This document shows, in pieces, positions 43,357 through 53,615 of a stretch of DNA of 64,000 nt (its first letter is position 1; each line of letters begins with the position of its first letter). Both the position numbers and the translations under genes were made by a program. The notes beneath the pieces are model-generated. The model was not told where the DNA came from. It did not search any database and was given only the letters and a program-made list of their open reading frames with translations. The stretch comes from Paramacrobiotus metropolitanus (Eukaryota; Tardigrada; Eutardigrada; Parachela; Macrobiotidae): contig NW_026570262.1 in NCBI RefSeq assembly GCF_019649055.1, positions 248,001 through 312,000 of the forward strand, in the 5' to 3' direction.

Positions 43357-46300
43357 TTACATTTCCAGTAAAATCACATGTTCAGAGTGGTAAAACCTTT
43401 TCAAGGACACGACAGATTTCCAGTTAACTCGATTCAAAACTGCAGAAAATCTACCAAAACTTTGATAAGCTTCTGCCGGAATCTCCAAATCATTCCATAT
43501 TCTCGCCATCCGGTAAGCAAACGATCTGTCCGATGGGGGCAGTTGGTGGCCGCCGAAATTTGATCCAGTGGCACGAATCGGGCAGGGGTGTTTGACCATC
43601 CGTTGTTGAAGACGCGTTTCACCTGCAACACCAGAACGCACGGCAGTATCTTTACAAAATAACTTGTTACCATAAGGAATTAAGTTGTACATGAACTTGT
43701 AAGTGAGCTGTAGGCTGCGCTTTAGATTTCGCAGTATGATCGGCTCCCATTCTAGTTCTTTTAGTCTTCCAATATAGTTGTTACTTTCGCTTTTAAGATT
43801 CAACGACTTCACGAATCTTTTTTGAACGTTTTCAATATTATCGATTAGACCCTTCTGAGTGGAGAATGTTACGGAAGCACAATAATCAGAGACAGAAAGA
43901 ACAAGACTGGTATACAATACACAGCGTGCCGACAAATCACGAGCAGGAAACAATGTGTTTAAGTATCTTAAGCGCTTCAGCATTCTGCTAGACACATTTT
44001 CGGACTGCAACTTCCACTTGTGGCTACGGTCTAAATAGATGCCCAAATACTTGGCCGACTCTACTACAGGCACACTCTTCCCGTTAACCTGATAGGACTG
44101 AGGAACTTTCACGCGAGATGAGAGCTTAATACACACCGACTTTGTCGCATTGAAAATCAAGTTATGATTACGTGCCCATTCAGTGATTGCATCAAGATCT
44201 TTCTGAAATGCCACCTCATCAACATCTGACTCAATAATCTTACATGCCATTACATCGTCAGCAAATATCATCATATCAGTGCCATGGACACAAACGTTAG
44301 GTAAGTCATAAAGCATACAATTGAACGCAGTTGGTCCGACACGGGAACCCTGGGGCACCCCACTTGTGGCCGGTAAGAACGTAGATTTTACGTTATTCAC
44401 AACAACTGACTGAATCCGATTTGACAAGTAATCACTCACAAGATTCACAACATCTGACGTGACATTTAGCCTGGATAACTTTTCAAGCAAAATTGAGTGG
44501 TCAACTTTGTCAAATGCTTTACTGCAATCTAGCAAGACAACATCAACACGCTTATTACGAGCTCTTGCATCTGCTAATTTTTGACAAAATAAAGTTAAAA
44601 GCAGCTCGGTTGAGTGCTTCTCGCGATAAGCAAACTGTTTATCCGTGAGGTCACCAACTTGTGCGAACAAAATTTTACAAATACATTTCTCCAACAGTTT
44701 TGACAGGGGATGCAACATCGCTATTGGTCGCCAGTTCGCAGGGTTAGTTTGGTCAGCAGCTTGCTTAGCAACAGGGGTCACGAAAAACGTTTTCCACAGA
44801 GCAGGGAATTTACTAGTTTTTAAGCAAGTATTAAATAAAATTTTTAGAGGAACAACAAGTGCGGCTCCACAAGCTTTAATTAGGTCTAATGTAAGGTCAT
44901 ATGGTCCACTAGATTTTCTGCAGTTTATGGTACGCAAGACATCCCAAACGTCACTTTCATTAATAAATGCATTGCATGTGGTTAAACGCTTTGGTTCACA
45001 ACTAGAAGCTGCACAGTGTGCGGGGCACTTGTTGTACACGTTCGCATACTGTTCATTTAAACACTGAGCTTTTTCAGCATCACTTACCGCATACAGACCA
45101 TTCGACAATTTTAGGGAAGGCATATTAGGGCGGTCAACAGCAGATTTTACAAACCGCCAGAATTTCTTGCTGTCATACCGAGACACTGATGCAATTTTCA
45201 TTGTCTGGGTGCGGTAATACGCCTTGAGTATCTTCTCAGCGACTCTAGATTTTCTTAGCCATATCTGACGCAATCTATCTTTCTTTACTTCATCTTTTTC
45301 ACGCTTAAAACGCTCAAACGCAATGTTCCGTCTTCTCACTTCATTACGGATGTTAAGAGGGTACTCAGATTCGGACAACCTGCACCTAGTTACCTTTAAC
45401 TGAAAGAACTTGTTAGCTATAGCAAGGATCGTTTTTTCAATCAGTAACGCTTGCTCATCCGGACCTTCATTGTGCAACATACTAAGCCAGTCAGTTTCGT
45501 ATAAAGCATTACGAAACTGCAAGCATTTTTCTTCGTTAATAATCCAACGCTTTCTCTGTACTTTAGGATCAGCACGTTTTTGCCTAGAAAATTTAACAAT
45601 AACTCCATTGTGGTCATTTGTAGCCGCTGGCGGACATACACTCTCCGGTACAGTTGTCAACCATACGGTTGGAACAATACACAAGTCTAAAATATTATCT
45701 TTGCGCGTTGGACAACGAACGGTTTGCTTTAAATTAAATTCTTTCAGACATCTTACAAATTCACGACCAGTTTTACTTATTGCACAGTTTCTCACCCAAT
45801 CAATATCAGGAAGGTTAAAATCACCAACAAGTAACAGTCTTGAGAAATTCACATGCGGAATAGTTCTCAGATGTTCGATTAACAGAGGGATATCTGTTGT
45901 GACACGTGATGGTGCAGAATAGAATGCCGCTGCTAAAACATTTATCTTCGGTATTTCAACTATTATTAATTCGAGATCAATATTTTCAAAATCTGTTCGC
46001 CTTACTGCATTCAAACTTTTTCGTATAACAAAAGTCACACCGCCATGAGGATCAGTACTTCTTGGTCGTCTAAAAACATTAAAATTTCTTAAATCAGCAA
46101 ACACTGAATCAGGATATTCTGGTCGATCCCAGGTTTCAAATAGACCAACAATGTCAGTGTCTTTACAGAACTGTTTTACCGAAGCAGATTTAGAGAGTAT
46201 TCCATTTATGTTACAAAATTTTAATGTTATATTAGTATGCGCTGAAAATTTAGTTTTAACGATAAACTGTTTCGACCCTGATTTGTCACAATCGTGCGAG

Positions 46301-46365
46301 TTTTTCAGAGCTGACTGCGATGAAAAACTCGCGGTTTCACGTTTCCCGTCTGCGTGGCAGGAGAT
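43357..46365 (-). CDS. ORF2: endonuclease and reverse transcriptase
   Basis: The open frame starts after a TAA at 46366-46368 and spans about 1000 codons with no ATG in the endonuclease part. Endonuclease (exonuclease-endonuclease-phosphatase fold): FCNINGI at the N-terminus, GLFETWD, GDFNLPDIDW, and a TNDHNGV stretch near the SDH motif. Reverse transcriptase: NWRPIAMLHPLSKLLEK, LLDCSKAFDKVDH, TSGVPQGSRVGP and the catalytic FADD (FADDVMACK). The C-terminal region has NYIGRLKELEWEPI typical of CR1/Jockey elements. It nicks target DNA and primes cDNA synthesis there. The frame lies at -1 relative to ORF1 and overlaps it by 61 bp, so translation may use -1 shifting or reinitiation. The frame is intact, so the copy could be young. 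Confidence 0.9.
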   Translation of the reverse strand: MSCHADGKRETASFSSQSALKNSHDCDKSGSKQFIVKTKFSAHTNITLKFCNINGILSKSASVKQFCKDTDIVGLFETWDRPEYPDSVFADLRNFNVFRRPRSTDPHGGVTFVIRKSLNAVRRTDFENIDLELIIVEIPKINVLAAAFYSAPSRVTTDIPLLIEHLRTIPHVNFSRLLLVGDFNLPDIDWVRNCAISKTGREFVRCLKEFNLKQTVRCPTRKDNILDLCIVPTVWLTTVPESVCPPAATNDHNGVIVKFSRQKRADPKVQRKRWIINEEKCLQFRNALYETDWLSMLHNEGPDEQALLIEKTILAIANKFFQLKVTRCRLSESEYPLNIRNEVRRRNIAFERFKREKDEVKKDRLRQIWLRKSRVAEKILKAYYRTQTMKIASVSRYDSKKFWRFVKSAVDRPNMPSLKLSNGLYAVSDAEKAQCLNEQYANVYNKCPAHCAASSCEPKRLTTCNAFINESDVWDVLRTINCRKSSGPYDLTLDLIKACGAALVVPLKILFNTCLKTSKFPALWKTFFVTPVAKQAADQTNPANWRPIAMLHPLSKLLEKCICKILFAQVGDLTDKQFAYREKHSTELLLTLFCQKLADARARNKRVDVVLLDCSKAFDKVDHSILLEKLSRLNVTSDVVNLVSDYLSNRIQSVVVNNVKSTFLPATSGVPQGSRVGPTAFNCMLYDLPNVCVHGTDMMIFADDVMACKIIESDVDEVAFQKDLDAITEWARNHNLIFNATKSVCIKLSSRVKVPQSYQVNGKSVPVVESAKYLGIYLDRSHKWKLQSENVSSRMLKRLRYLNTLFPARDLSARCVLYTSLVLSVSDYCASVTFSTQKGLIDNIENVQKRFVKSLNLKSESNNYIGRLKELEWEPIILRNLKRSLQLTYKFMYNLIPYGNKLFCKDTAVRSGVAGETRLQQRMVKHPCPIRATGSNFGGHQLPPSDRSFAYRMARIWNDLEIPAEAYQSFGRFSAVLNRVNWKSVVSLKRFYHSEHVILLEM

Positions 46366-47150
46366 TTATACTCCCAGCGCCGTAATGATACATTAGTAGG
46401 CCACATATCAGCAGCCATTAATGCTGCTTCACATTCAACGAAAGTACCAATTCGTGCGCATGTCGTGCTACGCCTATCGCCTTCCCTTCGCTCAAAAACT
46501 TTGACAAATCGCACGTTTACACCAAGATCAGTTAGGCTAGACTTCAGATCGTTTGCATATTCTTCTGTATTCGCGTAACCCGCATTGTTTGTAAGCGGAA
46601 TTCCCATTACACACACATCTACATGGGCCTTGCGTTGCAGACTTAGCTTTTTTGCCAGGTTGTGCCGCGGATCTGGGTCATCTGATCCTCCAGGCTGGTG
46701 TTTTCCCTTGACAATATTTCGACGAGTGACGGTGGTCCATTCGGGAGTTACAACATTAACAATTTCAGGATCATCATCAGAGGACTTGTCGTTTGACTTT
46801 ACGGGCTTGTTCGGTTTGGTAATGGTTGGTTGCTGGCGCACCACAGGATTAGTCAATACGATTTGCTTAGTCGCCATCTTGGATTCCACTTGATCGACTC
46901 GTGCTGTCAACTCCGGCAGTTCTTCTTCCACAATTCGTTGCATAGTCGTTCCTAATCCATTAACGTCGGTCTCCAGTTGTTCCATGCCACGTTGCAGCTG
47001 TTGTCCTTCAAGTGTGTCCACTCTTTTCCGTAGCTGTTGATTCTCTTCCAGCAGTTTGTACAGTATAGGCGCAATGAGGTTCATGCCTTTCGTCGTCGTC
47101 TTCTTGGCTTCCACTTCCAGTTCCGCCAAGAGCTTTCGGAGTTCATCCAT
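46305..47150 (-). CDS. ORF1: coiled-coil RNA-binding protein of the LINE
   Basis: ATG 47150 (MDELRKLLAELEVEAKK), 281 residues. Residues 1-100 are a heptad-rich coiled coil (LLEENQQLRKRVDTLEGQQ, TARVDQVESK). A charged linker follows, then a C-terminal RRM-like fold (VDVCVMGIPLTN, DLGVNVRFVKVFERRE, CARIGTF). This is the architecture of L1/Jockey ORF1 proteins, which coat element RNA as trimers. It ends 61 bp inside ORF2. Confidence 0.85.
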   Translation of the reverse strand: MDELRKLLAELEVEAKKTTTKGMNLIAPILYKLLEENQQLRKRVDTLEGQQLQRGMEQLETDVNGLGTTMQRIVEEELPELTARVDQVESKMATKQIVLTNPVVRQQPTITKPNKPVKSNDKSSDDDPEIVNVVTPEWTTVTRRNIVKGKHQPGGSDDPDPRHNLAKKLSLQRKAHVDVCVMGIPLTNNAGYANTEEYANDLKSSLTDLGVNVRFVKVFERREGDRRSTTCARIGTFVECEAALMAADMWPTNVSLRRWEYKSPATQTGNVKPRVFHRSQL

Positions 47151-47225
47151 TCCGATGGAGAACCAGGTAATCCAACAGTAATTCCACGGGAGTAAAAGAT
47201 AAAAATGCCAGGAGATCACGAAAGG

Positions 47226-48555
47226 TCACAGTTTTTGCTGTTACAGACAATAACCCGGATACATGTAATCGCACTAGTAAAAAATATTCAAAAATAAGGT
47301 CCGTCTCTGAAGTGATATTGCAGCATTAATTGCATAGCTGCAGCGCTCGGTAACTTGTCTATTTATATTGCTTGAAGTTAGATTCTTGTTTTATCATGTT
47401 TACAAATTTGTGGTATTAAACTGTCAAAGATTTATAAACTCAATTTTATCCAAAATAACTCTATTTTATCCAAAATAGCGTGGTTGTGCTCGTTATCCCC
47501 GCCCTTGTACTGCATGCCCCCTGCCTGCCTGCCATTGTGCCATTATCGCATCACATCTTTTCGCGTAACAAAGAATAAACACATAACAAAATAAATAAAA
47601 GTTTACTTCATTTTACCTGTAGGTTTTTATCTAATGGGGGTACAGTACATGTGCGCTATTTCGACCAAAGAACATATTATAACGGAATACAAAACATATC
47701 AGTTGAACAAACATATCACGCTCACAACGACGGACTCATTCGTGCTGATTGCGGGAGCAGTTGTCGAAAGGTTGAAGACCTGTGAATGAGATACCGGTAT
47801 AGTAATCCGATAGTCTTACTTTCCAAATGACTGTCTCCAAATGACTTTGCAAATGAGTGCTTGCCAGGTATAGATACTCATTAATCCCAGTGATATGGCT
47901 GGAATCGTGCAGAAAAGACTGCATTATCAGTACGAGTATACTTTTTCATTTCTGCGTAAATGGTTTTATTCTCCTGCTGCCAGGAAAGACACTTCCGCAA
48001 GGTCCAGATCTTGCAGGAAGCAGCTGTTGATAACTTGGCACTGACAAGAAACGATCAAGCAACGCGCGTTCGCAATGTGTCAGCTGTTTATTGTATCTAC
48101 GGTGTACAATACAATGCCACCGGTCCCAGTTGCTGCTACATCCTCTGCTAACCATTCTGCGGCAAGTATGATTAGCTGCTGTAAATGACGCGCAGGTGAT
48201 CTGCCGAACCAATCCACATCGCAATAATTTTCACCTACTAAAATTCCATCACAGCGCTTTAATCTGACAGTATTCCAAATGATGCATTTAGCGGTACCAT
48301 GAAATGCGCCACTGCAGGACTTGGATCGTTGACGGTAATTCAATTCATTTTTTAACGGCAAATCAACGGAACAGGCTTCTGAAACGGTTTTAACGGTAAA
48401 TTGAGACGATGGCGATATTCACAGCGTCAAAGACAGAGGCCAAATTAAAAAGGGCAAACTGATTTATTACCCTCTTCTTCAACCTCCCTCAAAATGTGTT
48501 CGCAAACTCTGGCACAGGCTTGCCGAAATGTCTCACATACAGACAGATGTGCAAT
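47226..48555. repeat. Array flank between LINE and GPCR copy 8
   Basis: 47620-48300 continues the flank of copy 7 (homologous to 28840-29560). CTTCCGCAAGGTCCAGATCTTGCAGGAAGCAGC at 47992 recurs in other units. No gene. Confidence 0.5.
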
Positions 48556-48559
48556 AATA

Positions 48560-49452
48560 GTCATACACATAATGTCTATTTTTGGCAACGAATCCTTAAT
48601 CGATTCCACAGCGATACAATGTACTCGGTCAGCTTCGTCAGGCTGGCCAACACAAACAGCGGATCCAGTAGGACTTGCAACGAATACAGCAGAGTCACCC
48701 ATGGGCCGATAATTCTTCTCTGCGCTGCTGGTATGCCGACCCACATCTGGATGTCGTAGTAAATCATACCGGGAAACCAACAAACCAGGGCGGACAGCGC
48801 AAACAAACTCATGATAACAAAAGGCCGCGTTTTGGCACGTTGGGAGTGTGCAAACGCCGAGGTAGGATGTCATGAGGGATTCTGCGCCAGCGCTCTTCGT
48901 CTGCGCACCAGCTTCCACACTACGCACAGATATGACACAGGGACCAAGACTTTCGGCAGGTCAAATCCTATAATACCGGCGATTGTGTAGTATAGATGCT
49001 GTGCTGCGTCATTCAACCCGCATCCATATTCCAACGGAAGACGGTAATAAAGGTCATCTAGGATAATCATGGGCACATATGTACAGGGTATGCGCATACA
49101 CCGCAATAATCAAAGCACAACGACATTGCCACCAGCACTGTATGCCGATTCCGGTAAGAAATCGGTCACATAATGGCCCAAGCACGATTGACCACGATGA
49201 GAAGATGGATGTGCAGGATGGTCGGGGTGCCGATCCATGTGGAGTAGTTCAGCAGAATACAGCTGGGACGATAAACATTCTGGCTGTACCACAAACTCAG
49301 CAGGCTACGTGGGTCCAGCGCCGTGAAGATGATGTTGCTGCCGAGGAGGACAATTATGTAAATGTCAAATGGTGCCGGTCGTCCTTTCAGCAGTATGGAC
49401 ATCACAAAACCGTTAAGCAAAAAGGCAGCGAAGGTTGTGGCTATTATACCGG
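48560..49452 (-). pseudogene. GPCR copy 8, main part, split by a 4.09-kb insertion
   Basis: TM1 end to TM3 (LLGSNIIFTALDPR, ILHIHLLIVVNRAWAIM) is in the frame 49420-49166. TM4 end to TM5 (DLPKVLVPVSYLCVVWKL) is in another frame, 49106-48870, which ends at a TGA where intact copies read Gly-His. TM6-TM7 and an intact C-terminus (FPGMIYYDIQ, LDPLFVLASLTKL) lie at 48812-48576. The N-terminal coding piece lies 4.1 kb away at 53549-53615 beyond the inserted element. Confidence 0.9.
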
Positions 49453-50191
49453 CAGCCCGAATCGGCCCGCGCTGAGGCGCTGAGTCTGAGTCTGACCACT
49501 AAAGGGCTGAGTCTGACTGATAAAGGACTGAGTCTGACTACTAAAAGGCTGAGTCTGACTAGTAAAAGGCTGAGTCCGGAAAGGAGTGCTGGGGTGAAAC
49601 CTGTGAGATACTCCACCGGAAATATCGGCAGAAGTCTTCACGACGTCCCGTAATTCGTCCAACATTTATCAAACTACACTGCACCAGAATTAGTCTGACA
49701 ACGATCAACGCCGTAAATACGGGGCGTTAAAAACAGCCGCAATTATAATACAAGCTATTGTCACTTTTAGCGAGACTTTTTAAAAACGACGTAAAAAGAA
49801 AAATACATAGCATTCTTTCTACACAAATAAAGCGAGGTGAGTACATTATAATGAGATAAACTGCTAAGGTGCCGCATGCGTGATGCAATTATGTGACGGA
49901 AAGCCAACATGCGAGAGGCGGTGAGAGACTGGTTGTTTATATTAAATTTCGATTACCGAGTCATATTCCAGTGTTCGCTCATTTCTAATCAGGTGGCTGT
50001 TGCCAATTAAGTCGTTGCAGCCAAGTAGTCTTGCGGATGGTGGGACACATACATGTACGGGTAGCTCGTATTATCCGGCATTTTTATTGTGCTGTGCACC
50101 CCATCAATAGTAAACATACGAATCATTGTAATATAGATAAGATAACCAAAACCACAGCAAAGCTGCCATGAAAAACAACATCGGGTACAAA

Positions 50192-52651
50192 TTATTCCCG
50201 ATCAGCCAATCTAAAAGCTAAAAAAACATCTTCGCTGTCTCTCATGTCACTAAATGTTCCGAGGACAGACACTGCACTTCCACGTTGGATCTCAATACTG
50301 ATTCTCTGACGCAAAAACTCTCCCGACCGAGGGTTACCACTACATTCGCAAATCTTTCTGGACAATTCCTTGAAGAATTTCTTTGTGCGCGGTCCGAAAG
50401 TTCCCGTGGTTTCAAATGCCAAGGGTTGCACTATGTATCGATCCGCCAGTCCATCGTATTTCTCAAGCTTTCGATTCTCTCTTATTTCCGCTGCACTTCC
50501 TGGAACACGTGAGGTCTGGCCAATGTAGGTTTGGGCAAACGTGTCGGCAACAGTAACGTCCCAAACCATCGGTTTCCCATTGCGCCAAGGAAAAGCGGTT
50601 ACACCGTCTGGCCGTTTGCCATCTCCTCTATCCAGTCCCGGTGGCTCAAGCGTCGACGGCACTCTGGCAGAATTTAGGGCCCGTTTTGTCGCGGCGTTCA
50701 ACACGGCATGAGTACCGTGTCTTCCTTTGGCCAGCTTACATACAAGTCCATGATGACCGAGACTGTCTACTGTGACTCCGCAGCGACATACATGTTGCTG
50801 GCATACTGGGGCTCCCAATCGTCGAGCCACGGCTATGCGTAAATGGGCATCTTCCAATAAGTTACCAAAAATTGTGACTGGTAATGCAGCAAGCCATGCC
50901 CGCGATTCCGATGAGGATGCAGCCAACAAACGAGCTGAGGTAATTACGTCGGCATTCTCCATCATGCGGGTCGCAGTCCTGGTGTGCTGCACTGCTGTCC
51001 AAGCAGACTGGAACTGGCGGTTTTCTATCCGGGGAGCTTCCGTCGAATAGTGTTCCGTCCATAATTCGGTGAGGCGCGTGCATTTTTCTGAGATTGCGTC
51101 ACTGCCTATTATATTGCGTACGACGTTGGCCACTCCATGCAGCGACGAGGCATAAGCAGCGAGCGCCACATCTGCTGCTTTTACCATTCCCAATCCCCCA
51201 AACTTCGTTGGTAGCGTAGCTTGCTCCCATACCGTTTCGGTCATTGCAACGTTCGTTAGCTGTTCCGCCTTGGTCCGAATCATTTCGTCGAATTTATGCA
51301 GCGCATCCGGGAACTGCCAACACTCAGCTGTCCTAAGGAGGTATAACAACTTCGGCAGCGACAAGCAATTTTTCAACAAAAATAGTGCTTGATGTGTAGG
51401 CAATATACCGAGCTGGTCGGCCAGCACTTGTGCTTGACCGACCTTCTTCATCAACGCGCTCTCGACCGCTTCCGCCAATAATGGAGATCCCAACAGCTCC
51501 AGCCTTTCCGCTGTGACAACGTGTGTATCCGGTGCCACATCCATGAACATTCGGACCACTTCCGCACGCTCGCAGGCTGTTCCTCCGTCTACGTATAGTT
51601 CGCATTTCTTCGTGTTTAGCTCCAAGCCTATTTCAGCGGCCGCTCCGCGGAGTTCCAAAAAGGCGTCGCGAACTGTCGGCGGGCTACCTGCACTCACTCC
51701 GTCGTCTAGATACCACAGATTAATGATCGTTTTTAACAGTGAACAAGGCGCTAGAGTTAGTAAACCATATAACATAGGAGCACTGGGATCGCCCTGCTGC
51801 ACACCACTGTCTGACGAAAGGGTAACTCCAGTGCTAGGGGAAACGCAGAACAACGTTGTTGCTTCTCCATACGCCGAACAAAAGAACCTGTAGTACTCGG
51901 GTATGCGCTCCTTCACTATTTTCAAAATCTTGTCTCGTCTGACGGTGTTGAAAGCGTTAGAAAAGTCAAACTTCAGAAAGGCTCGTGCTTCAGTCGATGG
52001 CGTCTGTAGAAACTCTCTTGCACAATGCACCACCGTTTCCGCTCCTTTCTTCGTCCCAAACCCAAACTGTACTGGGCGGAAATAGTCTCCCATATCTGCT
52101 GACAAACGGAAACACACAATCTTGGCGATTAAACGACGTAGCGTACAACCAGAGGCTATAGGGCGAATGCCTCCATCGGGCTTTAAGAACGGGAAGAGAT
52201 TAGCTCCGAAAAACACATCTCTGGCTTCTGCGGGAATTTCGTGATGTAGTAAATGGTTAGCAAACTTCACCAAGGCGTCCAACAGCTTTCGACGGGTCTC
52301 TCCTTGCGCAGACAACAAGTCTTTGAGGTGATCAGCGCGTAGACCATCCGGTCCTGGACAGGTACCTACATCAAACGACTCAAGGGCAGCTATCAGTTCT
52401 CTGGAAGTTACATCAGCAGCGACCGCATCCACATTACCCACCGGTGCATCCAGGTCAGCGGGCCGACCTGGATGTTTTTCCTTTAACATCGCAATGACTT
52501 CATCGGTTAATGGTGCGATGGTCTCTTGTGATACCAAGGCGTTCAACGCGCGTCCAATGGCACCACACTCCAGATGCGCATTAACCCGTTTCGCTTTAGC
52601 TGCTGTTATATAAGATAAGATAAGATAATATCGGTACATCTGTTTAGACAT
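50192..52651 (-). CDS. Reverse transcriptase with C-terminal restriction-like endonuclease
   Basis: First ATG in frame is 52651 (MSKQMYRYYL); the frame is uninterrupted for 819 codons. N-terminal: GTCPGPDGLRADHLKD. Reverse transcriptase: IRPIASGCTLRRLIAK, FLKFDFSNAFNTVRRD, SGVQQGDPSAPMLYGL and catalytic YLDDG. C-terminal: CQQHVCRCGVTVDSLGHHG (zinc-binding), RHGTHAVLN, GKRPDGVTAFPW and VWDVTVADT, resembling the PD-(D/E)xK-like nuclease of R2-type elements. It ends FLRQRISIEIQRGSAVSVLG, shared with the fragments at 25214 and 29700. Such proteins are common in cnidarians and molluscs as non-LTR elements. It lacks the N-terminal DNA-binding fingers expected of R2 relatives, so it may be 5'-truncated. 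An 18-bp GATAA microsatellite lies at the start. Confidence 0.85.
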   Translation of the reverse strand: MSKQMYRYYLILSYITAAKAKRVNAHLECGAIGRALNALVSQETIAPLTDEVIAMLKEKHPGRPADLDAPVGNVDAVAADVTSRELIAALESFDVGTCPGPDGLRADHLKDLLSAQGETRRKLLDALVKFANHLLHHEIPAEARDVFFGANLFPFLKPDGGIRPIASGCTLRRLIAKIVCFRLSADMGDYFRPVQFGFGTKKGAETVVHCAREFLQTPSTEARAFLKFDFSNAFNTVRRDKILKIVKERIPEYYRFFCSAYGEATTLFCVSPSTGVTLSSDSGVQQGDPSAPMLYGLLTLAPCSLLKTIINLWYLDDGVSAGSPPTVRDAFLELRGAAAEIGLELNTKKCELYVDGGTACERAEVVRMFMDVAPDTHVVTAERLELLGSPLLAEAVESALMKKVGQAQVLADQLGILPTHQALFLLKNCLSLPKLLYLLRTAECWQFPDALHKFDEMIRTKAEQLTNVAMTETVWEQATLPTKFGGLGMVKAADVALAAYASSLHGVANVVRNIIGSDAISEKCTRLTELWTEHYSTEAPRIENRQFQSAWTAVQHTRTATRMMENADVITSARLLAASSSESRAWLAALPVTIFGNLLEDAHLRIAVARRLGAPVCQQHVCRCGVTVDSLGHHGLVCKLAKGRHGTHAVLNAATKRALNSARVPSTLEPPGLDRGDGKRPDGVTAFPWRNGKPMVWDVTVADTFAQTYIGQTSRVPGSAAEIRENRKLEKYDGLADRYIVQPLAFETTGTFGPRTKKFFKELSRKICECSGNPRSGEFLRQRISIEIQRGSAVSVLGTFSDMRDSEDVFLAFRLADRE

Positions 52652-53099
52652 TAACTCATAGGGGAGACATACGGACCAATTCAGGGCTAACGTTAAGCTC
52701 CACAAGTGGCGCGCAACGGCACACTATTTACTACGATCTTTAGGCATTTGGCATGGCTGATGCTTGCCAAATAACTACCTACGTAAACTATAAACTGTCG
52801 ATATAAATTATAAGTATTAACTTTGTCCTTTATGATTATCTTAAATGTTGAGAAGAGCAAAATTTGCCATTGTGGTCGAAGTGTACTGGCAGAAATTTTA
52901 AGCTAAAATTTTGCGCTAAATACAGAGTACGTGCGATCTACAGTATATGGTTACCACGGAAATTACGGGAGAAGCTTGTAGTACATCAAAGCGCTAATTT
53001 GCAGTAAATGAAACAATATAGTTCGTAATATGAATTAGATTTCCGCATACGACAGAGCTGCCGAGCGAACAAAAATTTGGTTTTAAAAGAAAATATGCT

Positions 53100-53340
53100 C
53101 ACTTATTGATAAAATCCGCGCGGAGCGCGGAAAATTTTATGTTTTTGGAGCTCGTATGCTGCATTTTTACGTGCTTCTAGCCTGAAAAACCGGTTAAAAT
53201 ATCAACTTTTTCTGTTTTTATTTGTCTTCTTGGTCCCATCCCATCTTTCAACAATCCCAGCCCATCTCACCTCATCTGCAGCTCTTTCCCATCTCATCCT
53301 CATTTTCACCTAAAAGATGAGATGGGCTGGGAAAAATAGG
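53100..53340. repeat. Hairpins in the element's right part
   Basis: CCAGCCCATCTCACCTCATC (about 53268) is the inverse of GATGAGATGGGCTGG (about 53317), forming a long hairpin. A smaller one (AAAATCCGCGC / GCGCGGAAAATTTT) is at about 53109-53138. From 52652 to 53500 no gene is recognised. Confidence 0.6.
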
Positions 53341-53548
53341 GAAAATTTTCACCTCACCCAAAAGATGGGCAAAGTCTGCTGCGTATACGTTTATCAATCG
53401 AAAATTAATATCAAAGTCATCAAACTAACGACAGCGATCATATATATTGGTGCTTTAGTCATATTCTTGATTCATTCATAATAATATTTAAGCACTGTAA
53501 TGCTAATTAAATTAGTCTGACTCAGACTCAGCGCCTCAGCGCGGGCCG

Positions 53549-53615
53549 TTAACCGGCTGTTGGAATTCCAGCGTGGCATTTGTCGAAGCGTTAGAAATAT
53601 TTTGAAAAATCATGA
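53549..53615 (-). pseudogene. N-terminal piece of GPCR copy 8
   Basis: The minus strand reads MIFQNISNASTNATLEFQQPV, matching the start of intact copies (FFNASANATLEVQRS). It is separated from the rest of copy 8 by the 4.09-kb element. Confidence 0.85.

Larger units (their letters stand above)
43311..47225 (-). mobile_element. Two-ORF non-LTR retrotransposon (Jockey/CR1-like)
   Basis: Minus-strand element with an RNA-binding ORF1 and an ORF2 with endonuclease and reverse transcriptase. After ORF2 the strand shows a short tandem tail (TTGTTCTATG twice, 43311-43331), as in several LINE clades. It splits a receptor flank whose two halves (42480-43200 and 47620-48300) are contiguous in the copy at 28163-29560. 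Exact ends and target duplication are not resolved. Confidence 0.85.
49463..53548. mobile_element. 4.09-kb element with 34-bp inverted ends, inserted in GPCR copy 8
   Basis: The left end CGGCCCGCGCTGAGGCGCTG... (49463-49496) is the inverse of 53515-53548 with one mismatch in 34. Receptor coding sequence lies directly outside both ends: the TM1 side at 49452 and leftward, the N-terminal NASTNATLEF part at 53549-53615. About 20 bp of receptor sequence appears lost or changed and no clear target duplication is seen. Inside the left end are five tandem copies of CTGAGTCTGACTACTAAAAG-like sequence (49480-49590). The interior carries a reverse transcriptase ORF but no recognised transposase. Confidence 0.8.
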
